Source: Usitatibacter rugosus (GTDB taxonomy: Bacteria > Pseudomonadota > Gammaproteobacteria > Burkholderiales > Usitatibacteraceae). From it: 64,000 nt of DNA. The stretch covers positions 775,419-839,418 of the forward strand of contig NZ_CP053069.1 of assembly GCF_013003965.1 (NCBI RefSeq), given 5' to 3'. Within the stretch, counting starts at the first letter, position 1; the number at the start of each line of letters is the position of its first letter. A program made the position numbers and the translations under genes. The notes beneath the pieces were generated by a model. It was not told where the DNA came from. It saw only the letters and a program-made list of their open reading frames with translations, and searched no databases. Below are positions 8,994-19,000 of the stretch, in pieces.

Positions 8994-9622
8994 GAGGAAA
9001 GGGGCGGTGCGCGGGGTCGCGGATCGCGCTCGCCGTGCTCGCGGCGTCCCTCAGCTCGTGCGTCGTCTCGGACGTCGACGCTCGCCTCGAGTCCGTGCGC
9101 GTCGTCAGTCTTGCGGAAGAGTCCCATTGGGAGTCGCCCAGCAGCGGCATGCGTGCGGACCAGGCCTTCGCGCTGAAGATCGAGGTGTCCAGCGAGACCG
9201 ACCTGGTGCGCTTGCGCGGCAAGATGGGCCTGAATATACGAAACGAGGTGCGCTCGTGCGTGGTCGATGTCGCCGAAGGGCCGCAATGGGAGAACGTCAG
9301 TGACCTTCGCGTTTCGGACCGCTGGCTAGAGGGCGGCGAGTTCGTCGGTGGTGAACGAAACCTCGACAAGTACCGGCGCCCGGATGGCCGCATTTCCTAT
9401 TTCCTCTACGTCCCGCTCGCGGGCGACGAGACGCGAGCGTATCGGCGGCGTCTGGAAGAAAGGTGGCCCCGCGGCGACCCGCCCCTCTACGACCCCAATG
9501 CAACTTTTGCCGATCTCTGCGTCGTTCTGATCGGCCGGGGCATCATGGGAAACGAGATGTCGGCCCCGACACTTGTCGTTCGGCGCGAAGCGATCGACGA
9601 GGCCCTCGCGCGCTCACGATAA
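8990..9622 (+). CDS. Predicted lipoprotein of unknown function
   Basis: A 210-aa protein. The ATG overlaps the preceding stop (ATGA), so translation is probably coupled. The N-terminus has a basic start, a hydrophobic stretch and a lipobox-like LSSC with Cys at about residue 22, predicting a lipid-anchored periplasmic protein. The mature part is acidic/mixed, with a conserved-looking DKYRRPDGRISYFLYVPL segment in the middle. I recognise no family. Being coupled to paralog A suggests a joint envelope function. Confidence 0.65.
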   Translation: MRGKGRCAGSRIALAVLAASLSSCVVSDVDARLESVRVVSLAEESHWESPSSGMRADQAFALKIEVSSETDLVRLRGKMGLNIRNEVRSCVVDVAEGPQWENVSDLRVSDRWLEGGEFVGGERNLDKYRRPDGRISYFLYVPLAGDETRAYRRRLEERWPRGDPPLYDPNATFADLCVVLIGRGIMGNEMSAPTLVVRREAIDEALARSR

Positions 9623-9755
9623 GGTCGACATGTGCGACACGTGCCGTCATACGTCAGGAAACTGACGCAATTCGTCGACAACGAGAACGAGTTACGTACT
9701 TTTGCTTTGTGGAAATTATTTTTGTCTTCGCGGGTGGAGTTTGTTTTTGTTTTCG
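9623..9755. other. AT-rich intergenic spacer with a GAAA-capped hairpin
   Basis: This spacer is far richer in A+T than its surroundings, especially 9690-9755. It contains a perfect 6-bp hairpin, CGTCAG 9652-9657 with CTGACG 9662-9667, closed by a GAAA tetraloop, 30 nt after the lipoprotein stop. No U-run follows, so it is not a classical terminator. AT-rich DNA here may mark the boundary of the acquired Rhs-like module or serve as an upstream element for the 9756 promoter. Confidence 0.4.
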
Positions 9756-9861
9756 TGTTTTAATCCCGCCGCAAGTTTTCGAAAAGCCGCACGACATGAT
9801 GCGGTGGCAGTGGCGCCCCCCGCAGTTTTTACAAAATAACTAGACCTACTCAGGGAGCGTC
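9756..9861 (+). promoter_or_regulatory. Promoter plus structured 5' leader, copy 2
   Basis: This leader matches copy 1 element by element. It has an extended -10 TGT TTTAAT (9756-9764) and CCGCCGCAA. The first stem is GCCGCA 9786-9791 with TGCGGT 9800-9805, with the same 8-nt loop. The same 5-nt gap leads to an identical TGGCGCCCCC (9811-9820). The second stem is AGTT/AACT (9824-9827 with 9838-9841), and CTCAGGGAG (9849-9857) is the ribosome site. Stem sequences differ from copy 1 yet pairing is kept, apart from one G-U at the base of the first stem. Confidence 0.6.
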
Positions 9862-12800
9862 ATGTTTTTCATGTCATGGCTGGGCCATCGCGCCCGCGTG
9901 CTGGTCGTTTCGTGCGTCGCGGTCCTCGCGACGCTGTTCGGGCAAGCGGCCTTCGCGCTCCCCAACGTCACGCTCACGCAGCCTTCGTCGAACAAGACGT
10001 ATGGCAATCCTGCGTCCGTCACCCTTGCTGCGACCGCGACGCCGACGGCGGGCAGCTCCATCACGAAGGTCGAGTTCTACCGTGGCACGACGCTCATCAC
10101 GATCGTCAACGCGCCTGGTCCGTACACCACGACGTTCAATCACAACGTCAACGGCGTGTACTCCATCACGGCCAAGGCCTTCGACTCCACCGGCAACAGG
10201 ACGTCGAACGCCCGCACCGTCACGATCGCCGCCAACGTAACGCCCACGGTGAACCTGACGGAACCGTCGGCGGGCAACGAATACACGACGCTGGACAGCG
10301 TCTACTTCCTGGCCACCGCGTCCGACAACGACGGAGCGGTTTCAAAGGTCGAGTTTTTCCGTGGGGGCTCCACGCTCATCGGGACGGTGACCACGCCGCC
10401 GTACGAGCTCTACGCGACGCTGCCGGTTGGAGACCACACGATCACCGCCAAGGCGACCGACAACTCCGCGGGCATCAAGATCTCCTCGGGGAAACTGATC
10501 CACGTCTTGCCTGCGCCCGGACCGCCGACCGTCAGCATCGCGTCGCCCGTGAATGGAGCGACGTTCCAACTCGGATCGCCCATTGCCTTCACCGCGACGG
10601 CAACGGCACAGGCACCGGCGGAAGTCTTCCAGGTGGAGTTCTTCCGCGGGGGCTCGACGCTCGTGGGGCAGGTCTACGCACCTCCACCCCTGACGGCGAC
10701 CTGGACCGATGCCGCGGTGGGAACGTATTCCATCACGGCAAGGGTGATGGACAACTACGGGCAGACCGTCACTTCCGCGCCCATCACGATCAACGTCGCT
10801 GCGCCGCTCGCACCGCCCGCGATCACCTTGACGTCCCCGGTATCGGGGGCGGTGGTGCCGCCAGGGGCCACGGTTTCGATCACGGCGACGGCGAATGCCG
10901 TCGAGCCGGGAGCATCGATCTCCAAGGTCGAATTCTTCGACGAAGGCGTGAAGCTGGCGACGGTCAACGCGCCGCCCTATACCTATCCGTGGATCGTCAG
11001 CGCCGGCTCCCATTTCATCACGGCGAAGGCAACCGACTCCCTCGGCACGACGGCGACGACGCCGATCGCGTACGTGGTCGTCGACGGTGCCGACAGTTGC
11101 GATACCGCCCCCCCGCTCACGGCGCTGGATGCGGCGACGAAACTGGCGGCCTTCGGTGCGCTTCCGATGACCTTCGAGGCGAGCGTCGGGCAAGTGGGCT
11201 CGGAAACGCGCTTCGTCTCACGGGGTCGCGGGTACCAGCTGTTCCTGACTCCGACGGAGAGCGTGGTCGCGCTGAGTGACGCACGGGCCGATCGTGGCGT
11301 TGCAGTGCGCACGCGACTGCTTGGGGCCAACCCGCGTCCGGTGATCTCCGGAGCGGAGCCTGTCGAGCGCAAGAGCAACTACTTCGCGGGGCGTGACCCG
11401 TCGAAGTGGCGCAGGAACGTTCCGAACTTCGCCAAGGTTCGCTACGAAGCGGTGTATCCCGGCATCGACCAGGTCTTCTATGGCTCCGAGGGCCGCGTCG
11501 AGTACGACCTTCATGTCGCGGCCGGTGCGGATCCCGCGGCCATTCGGTTTGCGCTCGAAGGCGCGGACAGCGTCGCGCTGGACGCCGAAGGCAACCTCGT
11601 TCTCGAGACCGCCCTGGGCACGCTGGTGCAGAAGCGGCCCGTCGCCTACCAGGAGATCGCTGGGGAGCGACGCGTCGTAGCTGCCGCGTACGCGATGCGA
11701 GAGGGCGAAGTTGGGTTCGAGCTGGGCTCGTACGACAAGTCGCATCCGCTCGTGATCGACCCGGTCCTGGTCTATTCGACGTACCTGGGAGGCTCGGACG
11801 ATCAGTCGGGCGCGAACGCGATCGCGCTCAGCCGCTGCGGCGAGGCTTTCATCGGCGGCTGGACCTACGCCACCGATTTCCCCACCACGATTGGGGCGTT
11901 CGATCGCGGTGCGGTGCCCGGAACGAAGATGGGCTTCGTCTCGAAGCTCAACCAGGCGGGCTCGGCCCTGATGTTCTCGACGTACATCACGGGCACCGAG
12001 TACATCTTCGAGGGCGGATCCGCTCCCCAGGCCACGGAGGTCATGAAGATTGCCGTCGACGGCAGCGGCCACGCCTACTTTGGCGGTATCGCCCAGGCGA
12101 CGGACTTCCCGCGGACGCCGGGGGCCTATCTGGCGACGACCGAGGCGTATCCGGTGGGCTTTGTCGGAAAGCTCACGACCGACGGGAGCTCTTTGGCCTA
12201 TTCGACCTACGTCCCCGGGGACGTGCGTGGACTGGCCGTCGACGCCGCCGGCAGTGCTTACGTCGGCCTCTATAACCTGGTCGTGAAGCTCCATCCCGCC
12301 GGCACCTCGGCGATCTACGAGTTCACCGGGTTGCCGGTCTCTGAAGGACTGAAGGCACTCGCGGTCGACGCTTCCGGCAACGCCTATGCCGCGAGCGTGA
12401 CCTATCACAATTTCGTCCCGACGACGCCGGGAGCATTCCAGTCTTCGAAGCCCAGCTCGGCGACCTATCCCTCCGGCTTCATCACCAAGATCAACCCGGC
12501 CGGCGATGCGGCCGTCTACGCGACCTATCTCGGAACCGGAAGAAGCATGTACGTGTCGGGGATTGCCGTGGACAGCTCGGGCAGCCTCTACGTGACCGGC
12601 ATGTCCGACGCACCCAATGGCATGACCCTGCCGAATTTCGGCTCGGTGCCGACGCTCACGGGCAACCAGATCGTGGACGGCAGCCAGTACGCGCTCACCG
12701 CGAAGCTGAACGCTTCCGGCTCCGCATTGACGTACGCGGCGCGATTGGGCGGATCCGGTTGCAACGAGTCTGGCTGCTCGTTTGCCCTCACGCGACCGAA

Positions 12801-15489
12801 CGCCATTGCCGTGGATAGCGCGGGCAGTGCCTGGGTCGTCGGTGCGACGGAGGCGAACAACTTCCCGCTCGTGAAGGCTCTCTACTCCACGTACGGCGAT
12901 TCCCTGCGCAGGCCGGATCCCTTCGTGACGAAGATCTCGGCCAGCGGCACGACGGTCCTCTTCTCGACGCTGCTGAACGGGCCGACCGTTGGAACGGCGG
13001 GCCCCCATTCGAGCGGCTTTGGTTCAGGAGCCACGGCCGTTGCGGTCGATTCGATCGGTTCGGTCTACGTCGCCGGCTACACGGACAAGGTCGATTTCCC
13101 GACCACGCCGGGCTCCCTCCAGCAGACGCGTCCCTCGGGAATCGTCTCCAACGCGTTCGTCACGAAGATCAACGAGACGAAGGACACCACGACCACCCTC
13201 GCTTCGGCGCCGGCGACCGGAACGGTGGGTACGCCGACGGTGCTCACCGCCACGGTGACCGGGAACTCGCCGACGGGCGCGGTCGTATTCAAGGACGGCC
13301 CGACGAGTATTGGCAGCGCGCCGCTCAGCGGGACGACCGCGCAGCTGTCGGTCAGCCTTGCCGCCGGGGACCATTCGCTCACGGCTACCTACGGCGGCGA
13401 CACCCACAACAATCCAAGCACGTCGGCGGCCGCTCCGTATGGCGTCGGCAATCCGGGTGTCGCACCCACGGTGACGCTCACCGGCATCGCGGATGGTGCA
13501 ACGCTCATCGCGACTTCGGGGAGCATCTACTCCGGCGGCACGATGAACCTCTCGGCCACGCCCGCCACGGGCAACAGGCTTACGCAGGCGCGGACGCATT
13601 ACCCCGGCGGCCCATGGACGTGGCCTCTCTCGCAGTCCGAGCCGTTCAATGTCCCGTGGAACATGCCGGACTTCATCGTCGGCTTCTATGCGGTCTACGC
13701 GACGGCGACCGACCAGTACGGGCACGTCGGTACTTCGACGCCCGTGCGCTTCGTGATCAATGGCGCGTCGGTCTCCGCGCCGAGCGTGAGCATCTCGGCT
13801 CCGGTAACGGGCGCCGCGTTCACGACCTCCGACACGATCGCGTTGTCCGCTTCGGCTTCTCCTGGATCTGGCGCAGCCATCACCTCCGTGACGTACTACA
13901 ACGGAGGCACGCAGATCGGCTCGGCGAGCTCGAGCCCCTACATCGTCAACTGGAGCGGAGTGGCGGCCGGTACGTACTCCGTGATCGCACTGGTTGTGGA
14001 TTCGGCAGGAGGACGCAAGTTGTCCGCGCCGATCGTCATCACGGTCACGTCACCGCCGCCACCGACCGTGAGCATGGTTTCGCCCGCCAACGGCTCCACG
14101 TTCAACACCCCGGCGAGCATCACCTTGGTGGCAGATGCATCAGCCGCGTCCGGTGCGACGATCAGCAAGGTCGAGTTCTTCGACGGTACGACGCTGCTCG
14201 GCACCTCGACGACGTTTCCCTACACGTACGTCTGGAATACACCGTCCGGCGGCACGCACAGCATCACGGCAAAGGCGACCGACAGCCGGAATGTGCCGGC
14301 GACTTCCGCGGCCATATCGATCCAGGTCACGACGCCACCGCCTCCGACGGTGAGCGTGACGTCACCTGGTGCGGGCTCCACGTTCGCGGCGCCTGCATCG
14401 GTCGCGATTACCGCCACCGCCACGCCCGCTAGCGGAGCACACGTTACACGCGTCGAGCTCTACGTGGGCGCGCAGCTGATCGGTACGGGGACCAGCGGCA
14501 CGTGGTATGTCCTGCAGCCGGGCAACTACGCGATCACGGCGAAGGCGTTCGACGACCGCGGTGCATCCGCGACGTCGAATCCCGTGAACGTGACCGTCGC
14601 CGGATCTCCGGACGAGAAGATCACGTTCCTTCACAACGATTTGCTCGGCAGCCCGATTGCGGCGACGAACGTAAGCGGGACCGAGGTGTGGACAGAGCGC
14701 TATCAGCCGTATGGAGAGCGACTGCTCAAGGAGACGGAATCCACTGGGAACCGGCAGTGGTTTACCGGTAAGGCACACGACACGGATACCGGCCTGTCGT
14801 ATTTCGGGGCGCGCTACTACGACCCAATCGTCGGTCGTTTCATGGGCGTCGATGCAATGTCGTTCGATCCCGGCGATCTGCATAGCTTCAATCGGTACGG
14901 ATATGCGAACAACAACCCCTTCAAGTTCGACGATCCGGACGGGAATGCACCGTCGCCAATTGACGCGTTCTTCACAGCGTTTAGCGGCGGCGAGTTTTTG
15001 GCTTCGGTTAGCCTATATGCGTATGGCAAAGTAACCGGCGACAAATTTCTCGCCGACGTCGCCGGGGCATCGATTGTTAGTACTGGCGTTGGGTTGGCGC
15101 AGGATGTCGCGGGCCTTGCGAGCCCCGTGCCCGCAGCTGGGGCCGTGCGCCGGGCGACGAACGTCTCGGAGGGCGTGACCAAGGCCGCGAACCATGCTGG
15201 CGATATCAAACTCTATCGCCGCGGGCCGCCGGACAATGTGAAGGCCCTTGCGGACCAAGCCGCCGCTGCGGAGAAGAACCCGAAGATCGGTATCCATGGC
15301 ATCTCCGTGAGCACCAATCCAGCGCCAAAGAAGCCTGGACAGCAGGTCCGTTGTGCTAGCAAGGCCGAGTGCGAAGCGGCGGGATTCACCGTGAAACAGA
15401 CTGGTTCAGATCCGCACCATCACACCATGGAATTGCCCAAACCAGTCACTCGTGAAACGCGGAACAAGGTCAATGATCTCTTCAAGTAG
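9862..15489 (+). CDS. Giant secreted Ig/SBBP-repeat protein with Rhs core and C-terminal toxin-like tip
   Basis: A 1,875-aa protein. The ATG follows CAGGGAG and a Sec signal peptide (about 1-34). Domains in order are: three to four Ig-like repeats (about 35-410); a DUF7948-like region (about 430-630, TFEASVGQVGSETRFVSRG); SBBP beta-propeller repeats (about 637-1100, opening YSTYLGGSDD); a Big_3-type domain (about 1110-1190); and further Ig-like repeats to about 1585. Then, abruptly, comes a single Rhs core segment (about 1590-1690: NDLLGSPIAATN, GLSYFGARYYDP, GRFMGVD) and a variable 185-aa C-terminus. That layout (core, then DPDG, then a unique tip) is the hallmark of polymorphic toxins. The tip ends with HHHTMELPKPVTRE, possibly a catalytic histidine cluster. 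It lacks the YD-repeat shell, which is encoded separately at 16031. Confidence 0.8.
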   Translation: MFFMSWLGHRARVLVVSCVAVLATLFGQAAFALPNVTLTQPSSNKTYGNPASVTLAATATPTAGSSITKVEFYRGTTLITIVNAPGPYTTTFNHNVNGVYSITAKAFDSTGNRTSNARTVTIAANVTPTVNLTEPSAGNEYTTLDSVYFLATASDNDGAVSKVEFFRGGSTLIGTVTTPPYELYATLPVGDHTITAKATDNSAGIKISSGKLIHVLPAPGPPTVSIASPVNGATFQLGSPIAFTATATAQAPAEVFQVEFFRGGSTLVGQVYAPPPLTATWTDAAVGTYSITARVMDNYGQTVTSAPITINVAAPLAPPAITLTSPVSGAVVPPGATVSITATANAVEPGASISKVEFFDEGVKLATVNAPPYTYPWIVSAGSHFITAKATDSLGTTATTPIAYVVVDGADSCDTAPPLTALDAATKLAAFGALPMTFEASVGQVGSETRFVSRGRGYQLFLTPTESVVALSDARADRGVAVRTRLLGANPRPVISGAEPVERKSNYFAGRDPSKWRRNVPNFAKVRYEAVYPGIDQVFYGSEGRVEYDLHVAAGADPAAIRFALEGADSVALDAEGNLVLETALGTLVQKRPVAYQEIAGERRVVAAAYAMREGEVGFELGSYDKSHPLVIDPVLVYSTYLGGSDDQSGANAIALSRCGEAFIGGWTYATDFPTTIGAFDRGAVPGTKMGFVSKLNQAGSALMFSTYITGTEYIFEGGSAPQATEVMKIAVDGSGHAYFGGIAQATDFPRTPGAYLATTEAYPVGFVGKLTTDGSSLAYSTYVPGDVRGLAVDAAGSAYVGLYNLVVKLHPAGTSAIYEFTGLPVSEGLKALAVDASGNAYAASVTYHNFVPTTPGAFQSSKPSSATYPSGFITKINPAGDAAVYATYLGTGRSMYVSGIAVDSSGSLYVTGMSDAPNGMTLPNFGSVPTLTGNQIVDGSQYALTAKLNASGSALTYAARLGGSGCNESGCSFALTRPNAIAVDSAGSAWVVGATEANNFPLVKALYSTYGDSLRRPDPFVTKISASGTTVLFSTLLNGPTVGTAGPHSSGFGSGATAVAVDSIGSVYVAGYTDKVDFPTTPGSLQQTRPSGIVSNAFVTKINETKDTTTTLASAPATGTVGTPTVLTATVTGNSPTGAVVFKDGPTSIGSAPLSGTTAQLSVSLAAGDHSLTATYGGDTHNNPSTSAAAPYGVGNPGVAPTVTLTGIADGATLIATSGSIYSGGTMNLSATPATGNRLTQARTHYPGGPWTWPLSQSEPFNVPWNMPDFIVGFYAVYATATDQYGHVGTSTPVRFVINGASVSAPSVSISAPVTGAAFTTSDTIALSASASPGSGAAITSVTYYNGGTQIGSASSSPYIVNWSGVAAGTYSVIALVVDSAGGRKLSAPIVITVTSPPPPTVSMVSPANGSTFNTPASITLVADASAASGATISKVEFFDGTTLLGTSTTFPYTYVWNTPSGGTHSITAKATDSRNVPATSAAISIQVTTPPPPTVSVTSPGAGSTFAAPASVAITATATPASGAHVTRVELYVGAQLIGTGTSGTWYVLQPGNYAITAKAFDDRGASATSNPVNVTVAGSPDEKITFLHNDLLGSPIAATNVSGTEVWTERYQPYGERLLKETESTGNRQWFTGKAHDTDTGLSYFGARYYDPIVGRFMGVDAMSFDPGDLHSFNRYGYANNNPFKFDDPDGNAPSPIDAFFTAFSGGEFLASVSLYAYGKVTGDKFLADVAGASIVSTGVGLAQDVAGLASPVPAAGAVRRATNVSEGVTKAANHAGDIKLYRRGPPDNVKALADQAAAAEKNPKIGIHGISVSTNPAPKKPGQQVRCASKAECEAAGFTVKQTGSDPHHHTMELPKPVTRETRNKVNDLFK

Positions 15490-15982
15490 CCATCCATCCC
15501 AAGTCGAACGCGGAGAGAAGTTCAAGGGCGACCCTGGCTTTTCGCTCGTCGTCGGGTTTGATTATTACGACGGGCCTGAAGATGGATTGGGGGTTTTCCC
15601 GTCGGGCGTCGGGATGAGATTTGTGGCGGTTGGCGAATCGCGGACACGAAGATTCAGGGCCTTCCTGCTGGATTTGCTTGAAGGGGATTGGGGCGCCCGC
15701 GTGCGAAGTCTTCCCGATTGCAAAGACGTCGCTTCGACGGTGCGTGTCATTGCGCCATTGAATTCGAGTCCTGCGTGCGAGTCTCTGCAAAACGATCTCA
15801 AGGCGACGCCTGTGAAGGTTCATCTGATTGGAATTGCGAGGCTGGACTTCAGTTGGATCTCGTGGATCCCGGTGAGTACTGCGGATTACACCGCAATACG
15901 GGAGCAGAGCCAGGTTGAAGACGGATATCAGATCGTTCACGCACTTCTGAAAGCCTCAGGGGCCGAGTCGATCGATGTCTAG
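15473..15982 (+). CDS. Putative immunity protein for the Rhs-type toxin tip
   Basis: A 169-aa protein with no signal peptide and no family I recognise. The ATG at 15473 overlaps the upstream toxin gene by 17 nt (an in-frame GTG at 15452 is an alternative). A small cytosolic protein directly behind and overlapping a polymorphic-toxin C-terminus is the standard position of the cognate immunity gene. Base composition and codon use (more ATT, GAT, TTG) are visibly less GC-biased than in neighbouring housekeeping genes, as expected of a recently exchanged toxin/immunity pair. The function is inferred from position and composition only. Confidence 0.55.
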   Translation: MISSSSHPSQVERGEKFKGDPGFSLVVGFDYYDGPEDGLGVFPSGVGMRFVAVGESRTRRFRAFLLDLLEGDWGARVRSLPDCKDVASTVRVIAPLNSSPACESLQNDLKATPVKVHLIGIARLDFSWISWIPVSTADYTAIREQSQVEDGYQIVHALLKASGAESIDV

Positions 15983-16030
15983 TTTCGTGCAGTTGACTCA
16001 AACACATAAATTCTACTGAGGAAATCCTTG

Positions 16031-19000
16031 ATGAATTTCGTCAAGTGCGTCTGGTCGCCTTTCATTGCGGTCGCAGCATGCGCTGTCTGTTTCGACGTGA
16101 TGGGCGATGGAGTCGATGAGGTCATTCCGAGTTTCTATCAGGAGCCGGGGCTTTCGCGAAATCGCGAGCACTTGAATCAACAAAGCGACGAGCGCATCGA
16201 CCCTTTCACGGGGAAGCTGCAATGGCATTTCGTGGACATCTTCGTCCCTGGAAACGGTGGTCTCGACCTCAAGGTGCAGCGCTCGTACTCGAGCATGAAC
16301 GAACTGCTCGACGACGCATCCCCGATAGGGATTGGTTGGACCATGCACTTCGGTCGCGTGATGCGCAAAGCGACCACCAACATGTGCGCGTTGGGTGTCG
16401 GACCGACCAGCAACCCGGTGCTCGAGCTTGCGGATGGAAGTCGCCACGTTCTCTATGACAGCCTGGATGGCACGTACGCCGTTTCGACCGGGCTCTGGAG
16501 GGCGGATTGCAACAACGCCTCACCCGGCGGCCTGATCATTCATTCGCCGGACGGGACGCGATATGAGATGACCACGCAGGGGCCGATGATCGGCTCGAAT
16601 CCTTCGAAGTGGCAGCAGTCCTGGTACACGACGCGCATCGTGGACCGCAACGGCAACACGATGGATTTCACCTACGTGATGCTGAGCGGTGCCACGTCGA
16701 TGGGCGTTCAGTCCGTTGCGACCAGCGATGGTCGTTCGTTGACGTTCAATTACTCGGGTGACCACCTGAGCTCGATTGCGGGTCCCGGGGGAACGTGGAG
16801 CTATGGCCACACGCTGCTGACGGGGGTCAGTCCGAACTACTACTTCCTCACGAGCGCCACGCGTCCGGACGGACAGGCCTGGTCCTACCAATACAACACG
16901 AGCGCGAATGGCCCAGGCATGGCTCCGGCCGGCGGCTATTCGATGAAGAAGGTCACGTACCCGACGGGCGCGCAGGTCAACTATACGTACGGCTTCGCCA
17001 CCTTCGCCCAGAATCCGAACATCCCCATCAGCACCGTCATTACCAACAAGCAGTCCGACGACGGAGCGTGGACCTATGCGTACACGCCGGCTACTGAGCC
17101 CATTCCCCCGGGTGGAATGAGTTGGACGATATCGGACGGAGCATCGATCCCGAACCTCGACCGAACGCGCATTGAGGGGCCTGAAGGCCACTACGTCTAT
17201 TTTCATTTTGGATACAACAGCGTGACCAGCGGTGAGGTCTATCTCATTGGCGCGCTTGCGGGGAAGGTCGCTGCGACGGCTGTCGAAGGGCAGGCCTTCG
17301 CCAGCGCGATCGAGGCGTATTCGTGGGGACGGTTCGTGATCTCCGGTCAGACGAATCTGCGGCCGGGCGGAACCATGGCCTTCGACACCGAGACGGCCAC
17401 TCCGTACATCGTTGGGAAGAACATCAGCCGCGGCACGGGACTTCACACGACCGTCTACAGCAACTTCGACGATTACAAGAATCCCCAGACGATCACGGAG
17501 ACGGGCAGCGCTTCCCGGACCCGGGCGGTCACCTACTTCACCGATGCTTCCAAGTGGATCCTTCACCAGAAGAAGGACGAGACGTTGAGCACCACGGGCG
17601 CCATCACGCGCAGCTTCGATGCCAACGGCAACATGACTTCGGAGAACCGCTACGGCGTCTCGACGGACTACGCGTACAGCGGCGGGGATGTCACGAGCAA
17701 GACGGATGCGCGGGGGAATTCGGTTTCGTACGGGAACCACAAGCGAGGAATCCCGCAGTCGGAAAGCCACCCCCAAGGCGTTTCCATCTCGCGGACGGTC
17801 AGTGACGCGGGCAACGTCCTTACCGAGTCGGACGGTACCGGCGCGACGACAGGGTATACGTATGACGGCCTGAATCGCGTGACGGGCATCACTCACGCCA
17901 CGGGCAACCCGGTGAGCGTCACTTGGGGGGCGAACACGCGTACGGTTACTCGAGGTGGCTATAGCGAGGAAGTCACCTATGACAGCTTCGGGCGCCAGAC
18001 GCAGGCCAGGCATACGGATTCGACCACCGGCACCGTGGTGACGCAGAACTACCGTAACGACGTGCTCGGACGCCGCACCTTTACCTCCTATCCGAATAGC
18101 TCTGTCGGAACGGGAATGGCATTCGATGTGATCGGGACGCTGCTTGTGGTGCGCCACGAATACGACCCCAACTCCGGCTCGCACTCCACCGGCAGGAGCT
18201 TCAACTACAACGGAAACGGCGTCGTCACCATGTCGAATGAGACGGGAGTGACGTACACGTATACCTACCGGTACTACGACGATCCGGACGAGCGTCATCT
18301 CCTGTCGATCGCGGCGCCGCTTGCCGCAGCGAGCATCACCATGGAGCGCAACGGCGTTGGCCAGCTGACGTCGGCGACCCAGGATGGAAAGACGCGGACG
18401 TACGGCTACAACGGCCAATACTTCCTGACGACGATGACCGATCCGGAGGTCGGCACAACGACATTCGGCCGCGACGGCGTTGGGAACATGACGACCCGCC
18501 AAGTGGGCGCATCGCCGACCACGACGTATACGTACGACGGACGCAATCGCGTGACTGCGATCGCCTACCCCGGTGGTACGCCCAGCGTCGCGAAGACGTA
18601 CTTCAAGGACGACAAGGTCGCGACGATCGACAATGGCATCGCGCTGAGGTCGTACACCTACGACGGAAACAAGAATCTCAAGACGGAAACCCTGGCGGTC
18701 TCGGGTCAAGCACCGTTCGCCGTGCAGTACGACTACAACGGGAACGACGCGCTCAACCTCATGACCTATGGCTCGGGCAAGACGATCAGCTACTCGCCGG
18801 ACGGTTTTGGCCGCGCGACACGGGCCGCTCCCTATGTCACGGCGGTCACCCATCATCCCAATGGGCAGATGGCGTCCATGACGTATGCGAACGGCGTTAC
18901 GACGACGGTGGGTCTCAATGGACGTCAGTGGCCGGATGCGATCGCCATTGCGGGGGCCGCGAACATGTTCAACACGTCGTATACCTACGACGGGCTGGGC

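Noticed and set aside
9756-9861. c-di-GMP (GEMM) or cobalamin riboswitch identity for the leaders
   Set aside because: No GEMM core is present, and the GCCACTG seen on the reverse strand of copy 2 is absent from copy 1 and lacks the rest of a B12 box.
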